From an uncultured Clostridia bacterium (GTDB taxonomy: Bacteria; Bacillota; Clostridia; Oscillospirales; Butyricicoccaceae), in assembly GCA_944375715.1 (NCBI GenBank), contig CALWAP010000014.1, positions 1-44,035 of the forward strand: a stretch of DNA of 44,035 nucleotides. Direction: 5' to 3'. Of this stretch, positions 38,285 to 44,035 are shown one piece after another (the stretch's first letter is position 1; each line of letters starts with the position of its first letter). Position numbers and translations under genes: made by a program. The notes under the pieces are model-generated. The model ran no database searches, was not told the DNA's origin, and was given only the letters and a program-made list of their open reading frames with translations.

Positions 38285-38647
38285 ATGAAAAGCGATACTT
38301 TTCATATGTCGCTGCTTTTTGATTTTTACGGCGATCTTTTGACTGATAAGCAGAAAGAACTGTTCGATCTTTATTATAACGAGGACCTTTCTCTTACTGA
38401 AATTGCAGAGCATGCCGAGATATCCCGTCAGGGTGTCAGGGATGCCATAGTCAGGGCAGAAAGCATACTGAGGGACATTGAAGACAAGGTTGGCCTTGTC
38501 AAGAAATATTCCGGGTATGAAGGCAAGCTTATCAAGATACGGGAAGAAGCGGGGTATATAGCCTCGGTCAATGCAGATCTCAAAAATTATGAGATATCTA
38601 AACATACGCAGTCTATCATAGACACGGTGGGTGAACTTTTGAAATGA
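38285..38647 (+). CDS. ylxM: YlxM-family DNA-binding/SRP-associated protein
   Basis: A 120-residue UPF0122 protein with a sigma-factor region 4-like helix-turn-helix: YNEDLSLTEIAEHAEISRQG then VRDAIVRAESILR. The start MSLLFDFYGDLLTDKQKELF is typical. YlxM is encoded next to ffh throughout Bacillota and is reported to modulate SRP GTPase assembly. Here it is 15 bases upstream of ffh behind a shared promoter. Ribosome site AAAGGGGGA. Confidence 0.94.
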   Translation: MKSDTFHMSLLFDFYGDLLTDKQKELFDLYYNEDLSLTEIAEHAEISRQGVRDAIVRAESILRDIEDKVGLVKKYSGYEGKLIKIREEAGYIASVNADLKNYEISKHTQSIIDTVGELLK

Positions 38648-38662
38648 AGCGGAGGTTAAGCG

Positions 38663-39997
38663 ATGGCCTTTGAAAACCTCTCCGAAAAGCTTTCGGGAGT
38701 ATTTAAGAAACTGCGTTCCAAAGGCAGGCTTTCCGAAGCCGATGTCAAGGAGGCAATGAGGGAAGTGCGTATGGCCCTTCTGGAGGCCGATGTAAATTTC
38801 CGCGTTGCAAAGGATTTTGTCGCCAGGGTCAGCGAGAAGGCTGTTGGGCAGGACATACTCGAAAGCCTGTCCCCGGCCCAGCAGGTCATAAAGATTGTCA
38901 ATGAGGAACTGACGTCATTGATGGGCGGCAGTCAGAGCCGTATAAGAATGGCCAATAGCCCTCCCACTGTTATCATGTTTGTCGGCCTTCAGGGCGCCGG
39001 CAAAACCACAAACTGCGCGAAGCTGGCTGGATATTTTAAAAAGCGCGAGAGCCGCAGGCCGCTTTTATGTGCTTGCGATGTATACAGGCCGGCTGCTATC
39101 CAGCAGTTAAAGGTGGTAGGAACCCAGCTGGATATCCCTGTGTTTGAAAAGGGCCAGGGCGATCCCGTGGAGATCGCGAAAGAGGCATATGAGCATGCCA
39201 AGCGCCACGGCAACGATGTTCTGATGATAGATACGGCCGGACGACTTCACATAGATGAAGAGCTCATGGATGAGCTGAAGGCCATCAAGGCCGCAGTCAA
39301 ACCCCATGAGATAATGCTAGTGGTCGACGGCATGACGGGCCAGGACGCCGTAAACGCGGCTTCGGCTTTTGATGAGGCATTGGGCATCGATTCGGTTCTG
39401 ATGACAAAGCTGGACGGCGATGCCCGCGGCGGCGCGGCGTTGTCGGTCAAGGCCGTTACAGGCAAGCCGATTAAGTTCTGTGGTGTGGGTGAGAAACTCG
39501 ATGCTATTGAACCCTTCTATCCGGACAGGATGGCTTCAAGGATACTCGGCATGGGCGATATGCTTTCGCTCATAGAAAAGGCACAGCAGACATTTGATGA
39601 AAAAAAAGCGCTTGACATGGAAAAACGCATGAAAAGCGGCAAGCTGAACCTTAACGACTTTTACGAGCAGATGAAGCAGATGAAGGGTATGGGTTCCTTA
39701 AGCGATATAGCCGGCATGATTCCCGGAATGAGCGGAAAGGCCCTTCAGGACGCAAAGATAGATGAAAAGGCCCTGGCCAGAACCGAGGCCATAATTCTTT
39801 CGATGACGCCCAAGGAGAGGGAGAATCCTGATATCCTCAATTTCAGCCGTAAAAAGAGGATAGCTGCCGGTTGTGGGCAGAGAGTAGAGGATATAAACCG
39901 CCTTTTAAAACAGTTCAACATGACACAGCAGATGATGAAGCAGTTTTCCGGCCTTGGCAGAAAAAAGGGCCGCAAAGGTTTCAGGCTTCCTTTTTAA
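38663..39997 (+). CDS. ffh: Signal recognition particle protein Ffh
   Basis: A 444-residue SRP GTPase that binds signal sequences and targets ribosomes to the membrane. The N domain (1-90) contains ALLEADVNFRVAKDF. The G domain has G1 GLQGAGKTTNCAKLAG, G2/G3 DVYRPAAIQQLK and DTAGRLHIDEELM, and TKLDGDARGG. The C-terminal M domain is methionine-rich (FYEQMKQMKGMGSLSDIAGM, and MTQQMMKQFSGLG) and binds SRP RNA. Length is standard. It is essential. SRP RNA itself is not in the window. Confidence 0.98.
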   Translation: MAFENLSEKLSGVFKKLRSKGRLSEADVKEAMREVRMALLEADVNFRVAKDFVARVSEKAVGQDILESLSPAQQVIKIVNEELTSLMGGSQSRIRMANSPPTVIMFVGLQGAGKTTNCAKLAGYFKKRESRRPLLCACDVYRPAAIQQLKVVGTQLDIPVFEKGQGDPVEIAKEAYEHAKRHGNDVLMIDTAGRLHIDEELMDELKAIKAAVKPHEIMLVVDGMTGQDAVNAASAFDEALGIDSVLMTKLDGDARGGAALSVKAVTGKPIKFCGVGEKLDAIEPFYPDRMASRILGMGDMLSLIEKAQQTFDEKKALDMEKRMKSGKLNLNDFYEQMKQMKGMGSLSDIAGMIPGMSGKALQDAKIDEKALARTEAIILSMTPKERENPDILNFSRKKRIAAGCGQRVEDINRLLKQFNMTQQMMKQFSGLGRKKGRKGFRLPF

Positions 39998-40051
39998 ATA
40001 GTCAGCAATGAAAATTGTTATATATGAGAAATTACATGGAGGTGAATTGAA

Positions 40052-40291
40052 ATGGTAAAGATCAGGTTGAGGAGAATGGGCGCCAAGAAGGCTCCTTTCT
40101 ATCGTATAGTTGTCGCAGATTCCCGTTTCCCCAGAGACGGCAGGTTCATTGAAGAATTGGGCACATATAATCCTCAGAAGCAGCCCAGCGAGTTCAAGAT
40201 CGACGCTGAAAAGGCTCAGCAGTGGATCAAGGACGGCGCTCAGCCGACCGATACTGTCCGCGCATTACTCAAAAAGGCCGGTGTTCTTTAA
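40052..40291 (+). CDS. rpsP: 30S ribosomal protein S16
   Basis: A 79-residue small-subunit protein with the family opening [20 protein letters not shown] and [11 protein letters not shown]; the C-terminal [20 protein letters not shown] is typical. The ribosome site GGAGGTGA is strong. It follows ffh after 54 bases in the usual Bacillota order and precedes khpA by 3 bases. Confidence 0.98.
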   Translation: MVKIRLRRMGAKKAPFYRIVVADSRFPRDGRFIEELGTYNPQKQPSEFKIDAEKAQQWIKDGAQPTDTVRALLKKAGVL

Positions 40292-40294
40292 TTT

Positions 40295-40540
40295 ATGGAA
40301 AGCATGAATCTTAAGGATATCCTTTCTTATATCGTCGAAAACCTTGTGGAAAACCCTTCGGAAGTTTCCATTGAAGAGGTGGAGAACGACGATACCGTTA
40401 CCCTTCAGCTCAAGGTTGCCGAGGCTGATATGGGAAAGGTCATAGGCAGGCAGGGACGTATTGCAAAGGAGATACGCTCTGTGTTGAAAGCTGCCGGTCT
40501 CAAGGACCGCAAAAAGGTGCTTGTCGACATACTTGACTGA
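40295..40540 (+). CDS. khpA: KH-domain RNA-binding protein KhpA
   Basis: An 81-residue single KH domain protein with the RNA-binding GxxG loop in GKVIGRQGRIAKEI. The family (YlqC/KhpA) forms a heterodimer with KhpB and binds many transcripts in Bacillota; khpB is not in this window. The start codon lies 3 bases after rpsP with no good ribosome site, so translation is probably coupled. ATG 40304 (MNLKDIL) is an alternative start. A terminator follows, splitting the cluster before rimM. Confidence 0.95.
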   Translation: MESMNLKDILSYIVENLVENPSEVSIEEVENDDTVTLQLKVAEADMGKVIGRQGRIAKEIRSVLKAAGLKDRKKVLVDILD

Positions 40541-40575
40541 TTTGCCCCAAGGGGAAAACGAAATAGAGATCTCTG

Positions 40576-40606
40576 ACGCGGCGTGGCTTTGCCATGCCGC
40601 GTTTTT
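40576..40606 (+). terminator. Terminator between khpA and rimM
   Basis: A 12-bp stem with one G-U pair (40576-40587 with 40591-40602), loop TTT, then TTTT. Confidence 0.88.
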
Positions 40607-40662
40607 GCTTTTTATTGGCACAGGTTTGCCTGTTTGTGACCGCTGACTTTTGCAGGAAGCTT

Positions 40663-40691
40663 TTGCTTTTTTCAAAGCCGTGTGGTAAAAT
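40663..40691 (+). promoter_or_regulatory. Promoter of the rimM-trmD group
   Basis: TTGCTT (40663-40668), 17-bp spacer, TAAAAT (40686-40691), 24 bases before the rimM ATG. Confidence 0.6.
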
Positions 40692-40715
40692 ATATCGGAA
40701 ACGAGGTGGACACCG

Positions 40716-41225
40716 ATGGAAAAGACCATTGAATGGGGAAAAATAGTCGGCGTGCACGGTATCAAAGGCGAGCTTAAGGTCGTGCCCTATATTGACTTTG
40801 AAGGGCTGTTTGAAAAGGCTGCGGGATTTGATATCGGAGGATGCAGATATAAAGCTGTGGGCGTCAGGCCCCACAAGAATACGGTGCTGCTGACATTGGA
40901 GGGTATCGATTCCCGTCAAAAGGCCGAGAAGATGCGGAATATGGTAATAACTACGTTGCGCAGTGAGATCGACCTCGGCAAAGGCCATTATTTTTACAGC
41001 GACCTTTATGGGTTTGAGGTTTATGACCTGGCAGAAGAAAAGTCGGCGGGCAGGCTTGTGCGGGTCGACAGCTTTCCGGCAGGCGACTGTTATGTTGTCG
41101 AAACAGGCAAAGGCGAGCGTCTGGTGCCCATTGACAGCCCATATGACAAGGGCGTCGACCTGGAAGCCGGAAGGGTGTTTATATCCTCGATAAAGGGGCT
41201 TTTGGAAGACGATGATGAAGATTGA
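40716..41225 (+). CDS. rimM: Ribosome maturation factor RimM
   Basis: A 169-residue 30S assembly factor that binds S19 and aids 16S rRNA head maturation. The N-terminal beta-barrel shows WGKIVGVHGIKGELKVVPY and the C-terminal PRC-barrel shows YYFYSDLYGFEVY-like sequence (HYFYSDLYGFEVYDL) and ERLVPIDSPYDKGVDLE. Ribosome site AACGAGGTGG. The gene ends 14 bases inside trmD. Here it has its own promoter behind a terminator, unlike genomes where it is read from the rpsP promoter. Confidence 0.96.
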   Translation: MEKTIEWGKIVGVHGIKGELKVVPYIDFEGLFEKAAGFDIGGCRYKAVGVRPHKNTVLLTLEGIDSRQKAEKMRNMVITTLRSEIDLGKGHYFYSDLYGFEVYDLAEEKSAGRLVRVDSFPAGDCYVVETGKGERLVPIDSPYDKGVDLEAGRVFISSIKGLLEDDDED

Positions 41226-41931
41226 TATTATGACCCTCTTTCCCGAAGCGGTCGAGGCTGTGCTGGGTTCCAGCATTATCGGCAGGGGAAGGAAGGCCGG
41301 GCTGTTGGAAATAAATACCCACCAGATAAGGGATTACGCCATAGACAGGCATGGCCGGACCGACGATTATCCATACGGTGGCGGCAAGGGCATGCTTATG
41401 CAGTGCGAACCCCTTTACAGATGCCACAGCGATATAGTAAAGGGGCAGCATATACATACCGTTATGATGAGCGCCCAGGGCATCCCCTTTGATCAGGGGA
41501 AAGCAAAGGAACTGCTGGCCAGGGAACATATTATTATTGTCTGTGGTCATTACGAGGGTATCGACAGGCGTTTTATAGATGAATGTGTTGATGAGGAGAT
41601 ATCCCTGGGAGATTTCGTTCTGACAGGGGGGGAGATAGCTGCTATGGCCATATCGGACGCCATATGCCGTATGGTACCCGGTGTTTTGGCTGAAGATGTT
41701 TGTTTTGAGGATGAAAGCCATTATAACGGCCTTTTGGAATATCCTCAGTATACCCGTCCCGAGATATGGCATGGGGTAAGGGTGCCCGAGGTGCTTCTTT
41801 CAGGCCATCACGAAAATATAAGGAAATGGCGGCTTAAGCAGTCGCTTATGTTGACGAAAGAGCGGCGGCCCGATATGTTTGAAAAGCTTGAAATGAGCCG
41901 CGAGGAAATAGAGAAGATCCTAAAGGAGTGA
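41212..41931 (+). CDS. trmD: tRNA (guanine-N1-)-methyltransferase TrmD
   Basis: A 239-residue SPOUT methyltransferase that places m1G37 in tRNAs using S-adenosylmethionine and prevents frameshifting. Diagnostic motifs are MTLFPEAVEAVLGSSIIGRG, DDYPYGGGKGMLMQ, VCGHYEGIDRRFIDE and the trefoil-knot segment SLGDFVLTGGEIAAM. YTRPEIWHG and VLLSGHHENIRKWR close the family pattern. It overlaps rimM. The ribosomal protein L19 gene (rplS), which normally follows trmD, is absent; a GNAT gene takes its place. Confidence 0.98.
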   Translation: MMKIDIMTLFPEAVEAVLGSSIIGRGRKAGLLEINTHQIRDYAIDRHGRTDDYPYGGGKGMLMQCEPLYRCHSDIVKGQHIHTVMMSAQGIPFDQGKAKELLAREHIIIVCGHYEGIDRRFIDECVDEEISLGDFVLTGGEIAAMAISDAICRMVPGVLAEDVCFEDESHYNGLLEYPQYTRPEIWHGVRVPEVLLSGHHENIRKWRLKQSLMLTKERRPDMFEKLEMSREEIEKILKE

Positions 41932-41935
41932 TAAG

Positions 41936-42502
41936 ATGCTTTCCCATAAGGGGACACAGACTATAGAAACCCAAAGGCTGATTTTAAGGCAGATAGGCAG
42001 GCAGGACGCACAGGTGCTTTTTGAAAACTGCTTCAGCCATCCGGCTGTTACAAGATACCTTTCATATGAAACACATAAGGATATAAACGATACCTATGAG
42101 ATAATAGATAAATGGGTATCAGCTTACAAGAGGGATAAAAACTACCATTGGGTCATAACCCTTAGGCAGGACGGTATGCCGATGGGGACGGTAACCTGCA
42201 TGGATATCGACGAAAGCGCAAGCTGCGGCAAGCTGGGATATCAGCTGTCGGAGAATATGTGGGGCAACGGCTACATGAGCGAAGCTTTATCGGCTGTTAT
42301 AGAGTATCTGTTCAATGAGGTCGGGTTTAACCGTCTTGAGGCCATGCATATCGTGGGCAACAGCGCCTCCGGCAGGGTGATGCGCCGCTGCGGAATGCAG
42401 TACGAGGGAATGTGTCGTCAGAAGGTGTTTTGTTCGGGCAGCTATAAGGATGTCAATATGTATGCCATTTTAAAGAGCGATTACAGGGGAGGGGCTATAT
42501 GA
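41936..42502 (+). CDS. GNAT-family N-acetyltransferase, RimJ/RimL type
   Basis: A 188-residue acetyltransferase of the RimJ/RimL branch. It opens TIETQRLILRQIGRQDAQVL, and the acetyl-CoA loop and following helix are LGYQLSENMWGNGYMSEALS. The C-terminal region with RLEAMHIVGNSASGRVMRRC, then GMQYEGMCRQKVF, is characteristic. The substrate (protein N-terminus or small molecule) cannot be told. The ATG lies 4 bases after trmD with AAGGAGTGA as ribosome site, and its stop overlaps the start of the next gene, so it belongs to the trmD transcript. Confidence 0.93.
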   Translation: MLSHKGTQTIETQRLILRQIGRQDAQVLFENCFSHPAVTRYLSYETHKDINDTYEIIDKWVSAYKRDKNYHWVITLRQDGMPMGTVTCMDIDESASCGKLGYQLSENMWGNGYMSEALSAVIEYLFNEVGFNRLEAMHIVGNSASGRVMRRCGMQYEGMCRQKVFCSGSYKDVNMYAILKSDYRGGAI

Positions 42503-43557
42503 AAAAAATGTCGGCGTTATTGCTTTCCCTCTGCCTTTTTTTACTTTGCGGTTGCAGCGGTATAAATATAAGCGGGGTATCTCCTTTCAGAAATATCAGA
42601 GATGACAGCTTGCTTTCAGGTATTAATGATACTCTTGACGCATGGGTATCGGATAACGGAATAAGCGATGTTTCCCTTGGCGTTTTGAAGGGTACTTCAG
42701 CGGCGTTTGCCAATCGGGGCCAGCTTAACGAGCACTCCAAAGCCGGCATCGGACAGATGACAGGAATGTTCACAGGGCTCCTGGTTTCCAATTTTGAGTA
42801 TAACTCATGGATAGACCGGGATCAGTTTGTGGACGAATGGATAAATACCGCAGGGGCGGCAGTGCCTTCCTATGAAGCGGAAAGCGGTCTTTCTCTGCCG
42901 TCGCTTTCAATGAACTCGCCTTCCTCCGACGGAAGGCTGACTGTGGGGCAGCTTGCCTGTGCCGTCTCGGGGTTGGGCGAGTTTGACACATTTGGCAAAA
43001 GCTACGCTACCGTGGGCATGATGTATAACCAGCTGGACGAAGCCGGGTTTTTGTTCGCACCGTCCAGCAGCGTTTCTCCTTCATCTTTGGGAACGGCGCT
43101 CTTGTGCGAGTGCCTGAGGCAGTCTTATAACATGAATGCCAACTTTGTCAACCTGATAAATAATCAGGTAATTGTAAAAATGGATATGCAGGAGTCGGAA
43201 TTCGAAAAGAAGGACGCCTTGGCCGGATTTGACGGGTATCAGAGTACGGTTTATGACCTTTTAAAGGCTGTCGGGTATTTAAGCGGGGCTTTTGACTCTG
43301 ATGAGGCTTTTGAAAAAACGGTGGAAGGCGCTTTGTCTGAGGTCTGGAGCGACGGAGAAACATCTCTTTCCCTGGCTTTCAATATCGAGCAAATGGGCGG
43401 ATATACCGTTTACACAAGACAGGGTATGGGTGATGGATACAGCTCGTATATAGCCTTTGTCCCGGAGCTTGACACTGGCATATCTGTTATATGCTCAGAA
43501 AATACAGCTTTGGATGATCTTGCGGGAGACATACTCAGCCTGATTTTGAATGCCTAA
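42499..43557 (+). CDS. Inactive beta-lactamase-fold lipoprotein
   Basis: A 352-residue lipoprotein: signal peptide with lipobox LLCGC, lipid-anchored at Cys19. The remainder follows the class C beta-lactamase/penicillin-binding fold in order: SLGVLKGTSAAFANRGQLN, IGQMTGMFTGLLVSNF, LTVGQLACAVSGLG, YATVGMMYNQLDE, GYQSTVYDLLKAVGYLSG and YTRQGMGDGYSSYIAFVPEL. The three catalytic motifs are lost: SxxK reads QMTG (residues 86-89), YxN reads YAT and the KTG/HTG triad reads TRQG. It is therefore unlikely to hydrolyse or bind beta-lactams covalently; a binding or signalling role on the cell surface is more plausible. The gene overlaps the GNAT gene by 4 bases and is followed by a terminator. Confidence 0.8.
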   Translation: MKKMSALLLSLCLFLLCGCSGINISGVSPFRNIRDDSLLSGINDTLDAWVSDNGISDVSLGVLKGTSAAFANRGQLNEHSKAGIGQMTGMFTGLLVSNFEYNSWIDRDQFVDEWINTAGAAVPSYEAESGLSLPSLSMNSPSSDGRLTVGQLACAVSGLGEFDTFGKSYATVGMMYNQLDEAGFLFAPSSSVSPSSLGTALLCECLRQSYNMNANFVNLINNQVIVKMDMQESEFEKKDALAGFDGYQSTVYDLLKAVGYLSGAFDSDEAFEKTVEGALSEVWSDGETSLSLAFNIEQMGGYTVYTRQGMGDGYSSYIAFVPELDTGISVICSENTALDDLAGDILSLILNA

Positions 43558-43592
43558 AAAAAGCGGAAGGAGATACTCCTTCCGCTTTTTTA
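43557..43592 (+). terminator. Terminator of the trmD-GNAT-lipoprotein transcript
   Basis: A 16-bp perfect stem (43557-43572 with 43576-43591) with a 3-nt loop, ending in T residues. Confidence 0.92.
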
Positions 43593-43683
43593 TTTTCGCA
43601 ACCTGAAGTTGCGCAGTGGTTGGTGATGTTAGAGAATTTATGCTGTATAATTACTTCATAATTTTCAAAAGGAGAGATTATAT

Positions 43684-43985
43684 ATGATGCGCAGCAATCA
43701 GGATTTGCGATAAGAACAACCCTTTTTGCTTTGTTTAATTTTCTGCTATTTGCCGCCTTTTTGGCGACTGTTTTTTACCTTTTGTATTTATCCATAAGGG
43801 CACTTAAAAAATATATAGGTTCCTCGCAGGAAAGACAGGAAAAAAGCAGGATAAAAAGGTCGCTGGGCGAGGCTATAAAACAAAACAGGAACCGCTGCGG
43901 CATGACGCAGGAGTTTGTGGCCGAGGCGCTGGGCGTCAGCCGGCAGGCCGTTTCAAAATGGGAGCGGGGGGGTTCACTTAGATAA
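43684..43985 (+). pseudogene. Membrane-anchored XRE-type HTH protein, probably broken
   Basis: The clear protein frame (from TTG 43731 at the latest) has one N-terminal membrane helix (FNFLLFAAFLATVFYLLYLS), a basic linker (SSQERQEKSRIKRSLGEAI) and an XRE helix-turn-helix, CGMTQEFVAEALGVSRQAVS. It then stops abruptly (KWERGGSLR) instead of continuing SKWE-x-G into the last HTH helix. At the front, AAGGAGAG and ATG 43684 lead into a different frame that ends after nine codons, whereas the membrane-helix frame continues upstream without an ATG. A lost base near 43690 would join the two. Both defects may come from low-quality sequence at a contig end. Members of this type are usually ~100-150 residues and regulate unknown genes. 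Confidence 0.6.
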
Positions 43986-44035
43986 AGATACCACATCAAT
44001 CCCACGCTGACTTTTGCTCAACCGATACAGCCGGA

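Noticed and set aside
1-44035. CRISPR arrays, tRNA, rRNA, SRP RNA or prophage genes
   Set aside because: No regularly spaced repeats, cloverleaf or rRNA-like sequence, and no phage structural or integrase genes were found on either strand by eye.

Overview
The window looks like a chromosomal segment of an anaerobic member of the Bacillota, class Clostridia; genus cannot be named from sequence alone. The evidence is the gene order ylxM-ffh-rpsP-khpA-rimM-trmD, together with nrdR, a type II pantothenate kinase beside an ECF S component, DUF6514 and TSCPD-domain proteins, two ferredoxin-type aldo/keto reductases, strong AGGAGG ribosome sites, several TTG/GTG starts, and a habit of using AUA for Ile and AGG for Arg. 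No rRNA, tRNA, CRISPR array, transposase or integrase was seen.

Layout. 1-4.4 kb: a FAD oxidoreductase-Rieske gene whose first ~90 bases look like a piece of a GC-rich histidine kinase; then a ~430-bp direct repeat (end of the Rieske gene plus the 5' two thirds of a peroxiredoxin gene) flanking a ~2.3-kb AT-richer insert. The insert has its own promoter, a 35-aa leader-type ORF ending inside a terminator-like hairpin, a secreted 364-aa protein, a membrane-anchored 152-aa protein and a strong terminator. 4.4-6.1 kb: gamma-glutamyltransferase. 6.1-9.9 kb (minus strand): a GntR-controlled ABC transporter operon ending in a secreted protein, with a consensus promoter overlaid by palindromic operators. 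10-16.5 kb: hemolysin III-type membrane protein, pyrophosphatase, Fe-S aldo/keto reductase, purine permease, PheA-like protein, threonine aldolase. 16.5-21 kb: TSCPD protein, asnS, ECF S component, coaW and an aminotransferase in one direction. 21-24.4 kb: DUF6514 gene behind tandem Spo0A-type boxes, nrdR, DUF421/DUF4363 pair, M20 peptidase. 24.5-33.1 kb: an uncharacterised membrane protein, a two-component system, and a MarR-controlled heterodimeric ABC exporter. 33.3-37 kb: cyclophilin-like lipoprotein, second Fe-S aldo/keto reductase and flavodoxin-fold reductase (a redox operon), then ung and a nitroreductase. 37-38.1 kb (minus): lgt and a CPHC thioredoxin-fold protein. 38.2-43.6 kb: the SRP/ribosome-maturation operon, followed by a GNAT enzyme and a lipoprotein that is a beta-lactamase-fold protein lacking its catalytic residues. 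43.6 kb to the end: a membrane-anchored HTH protein that is broken.

The main candidates for something new are the inserted cassette at 1.5-3.8 kb (possible insertion-duplication carrying a leader-peptide-controlled secreted/membrane protein pair) and the inactive beta-lactamase-like lipoprotein at 42.5-43.6 kb. Both extreme ends of the window look abnormal and may be assembly joins rather than biology.
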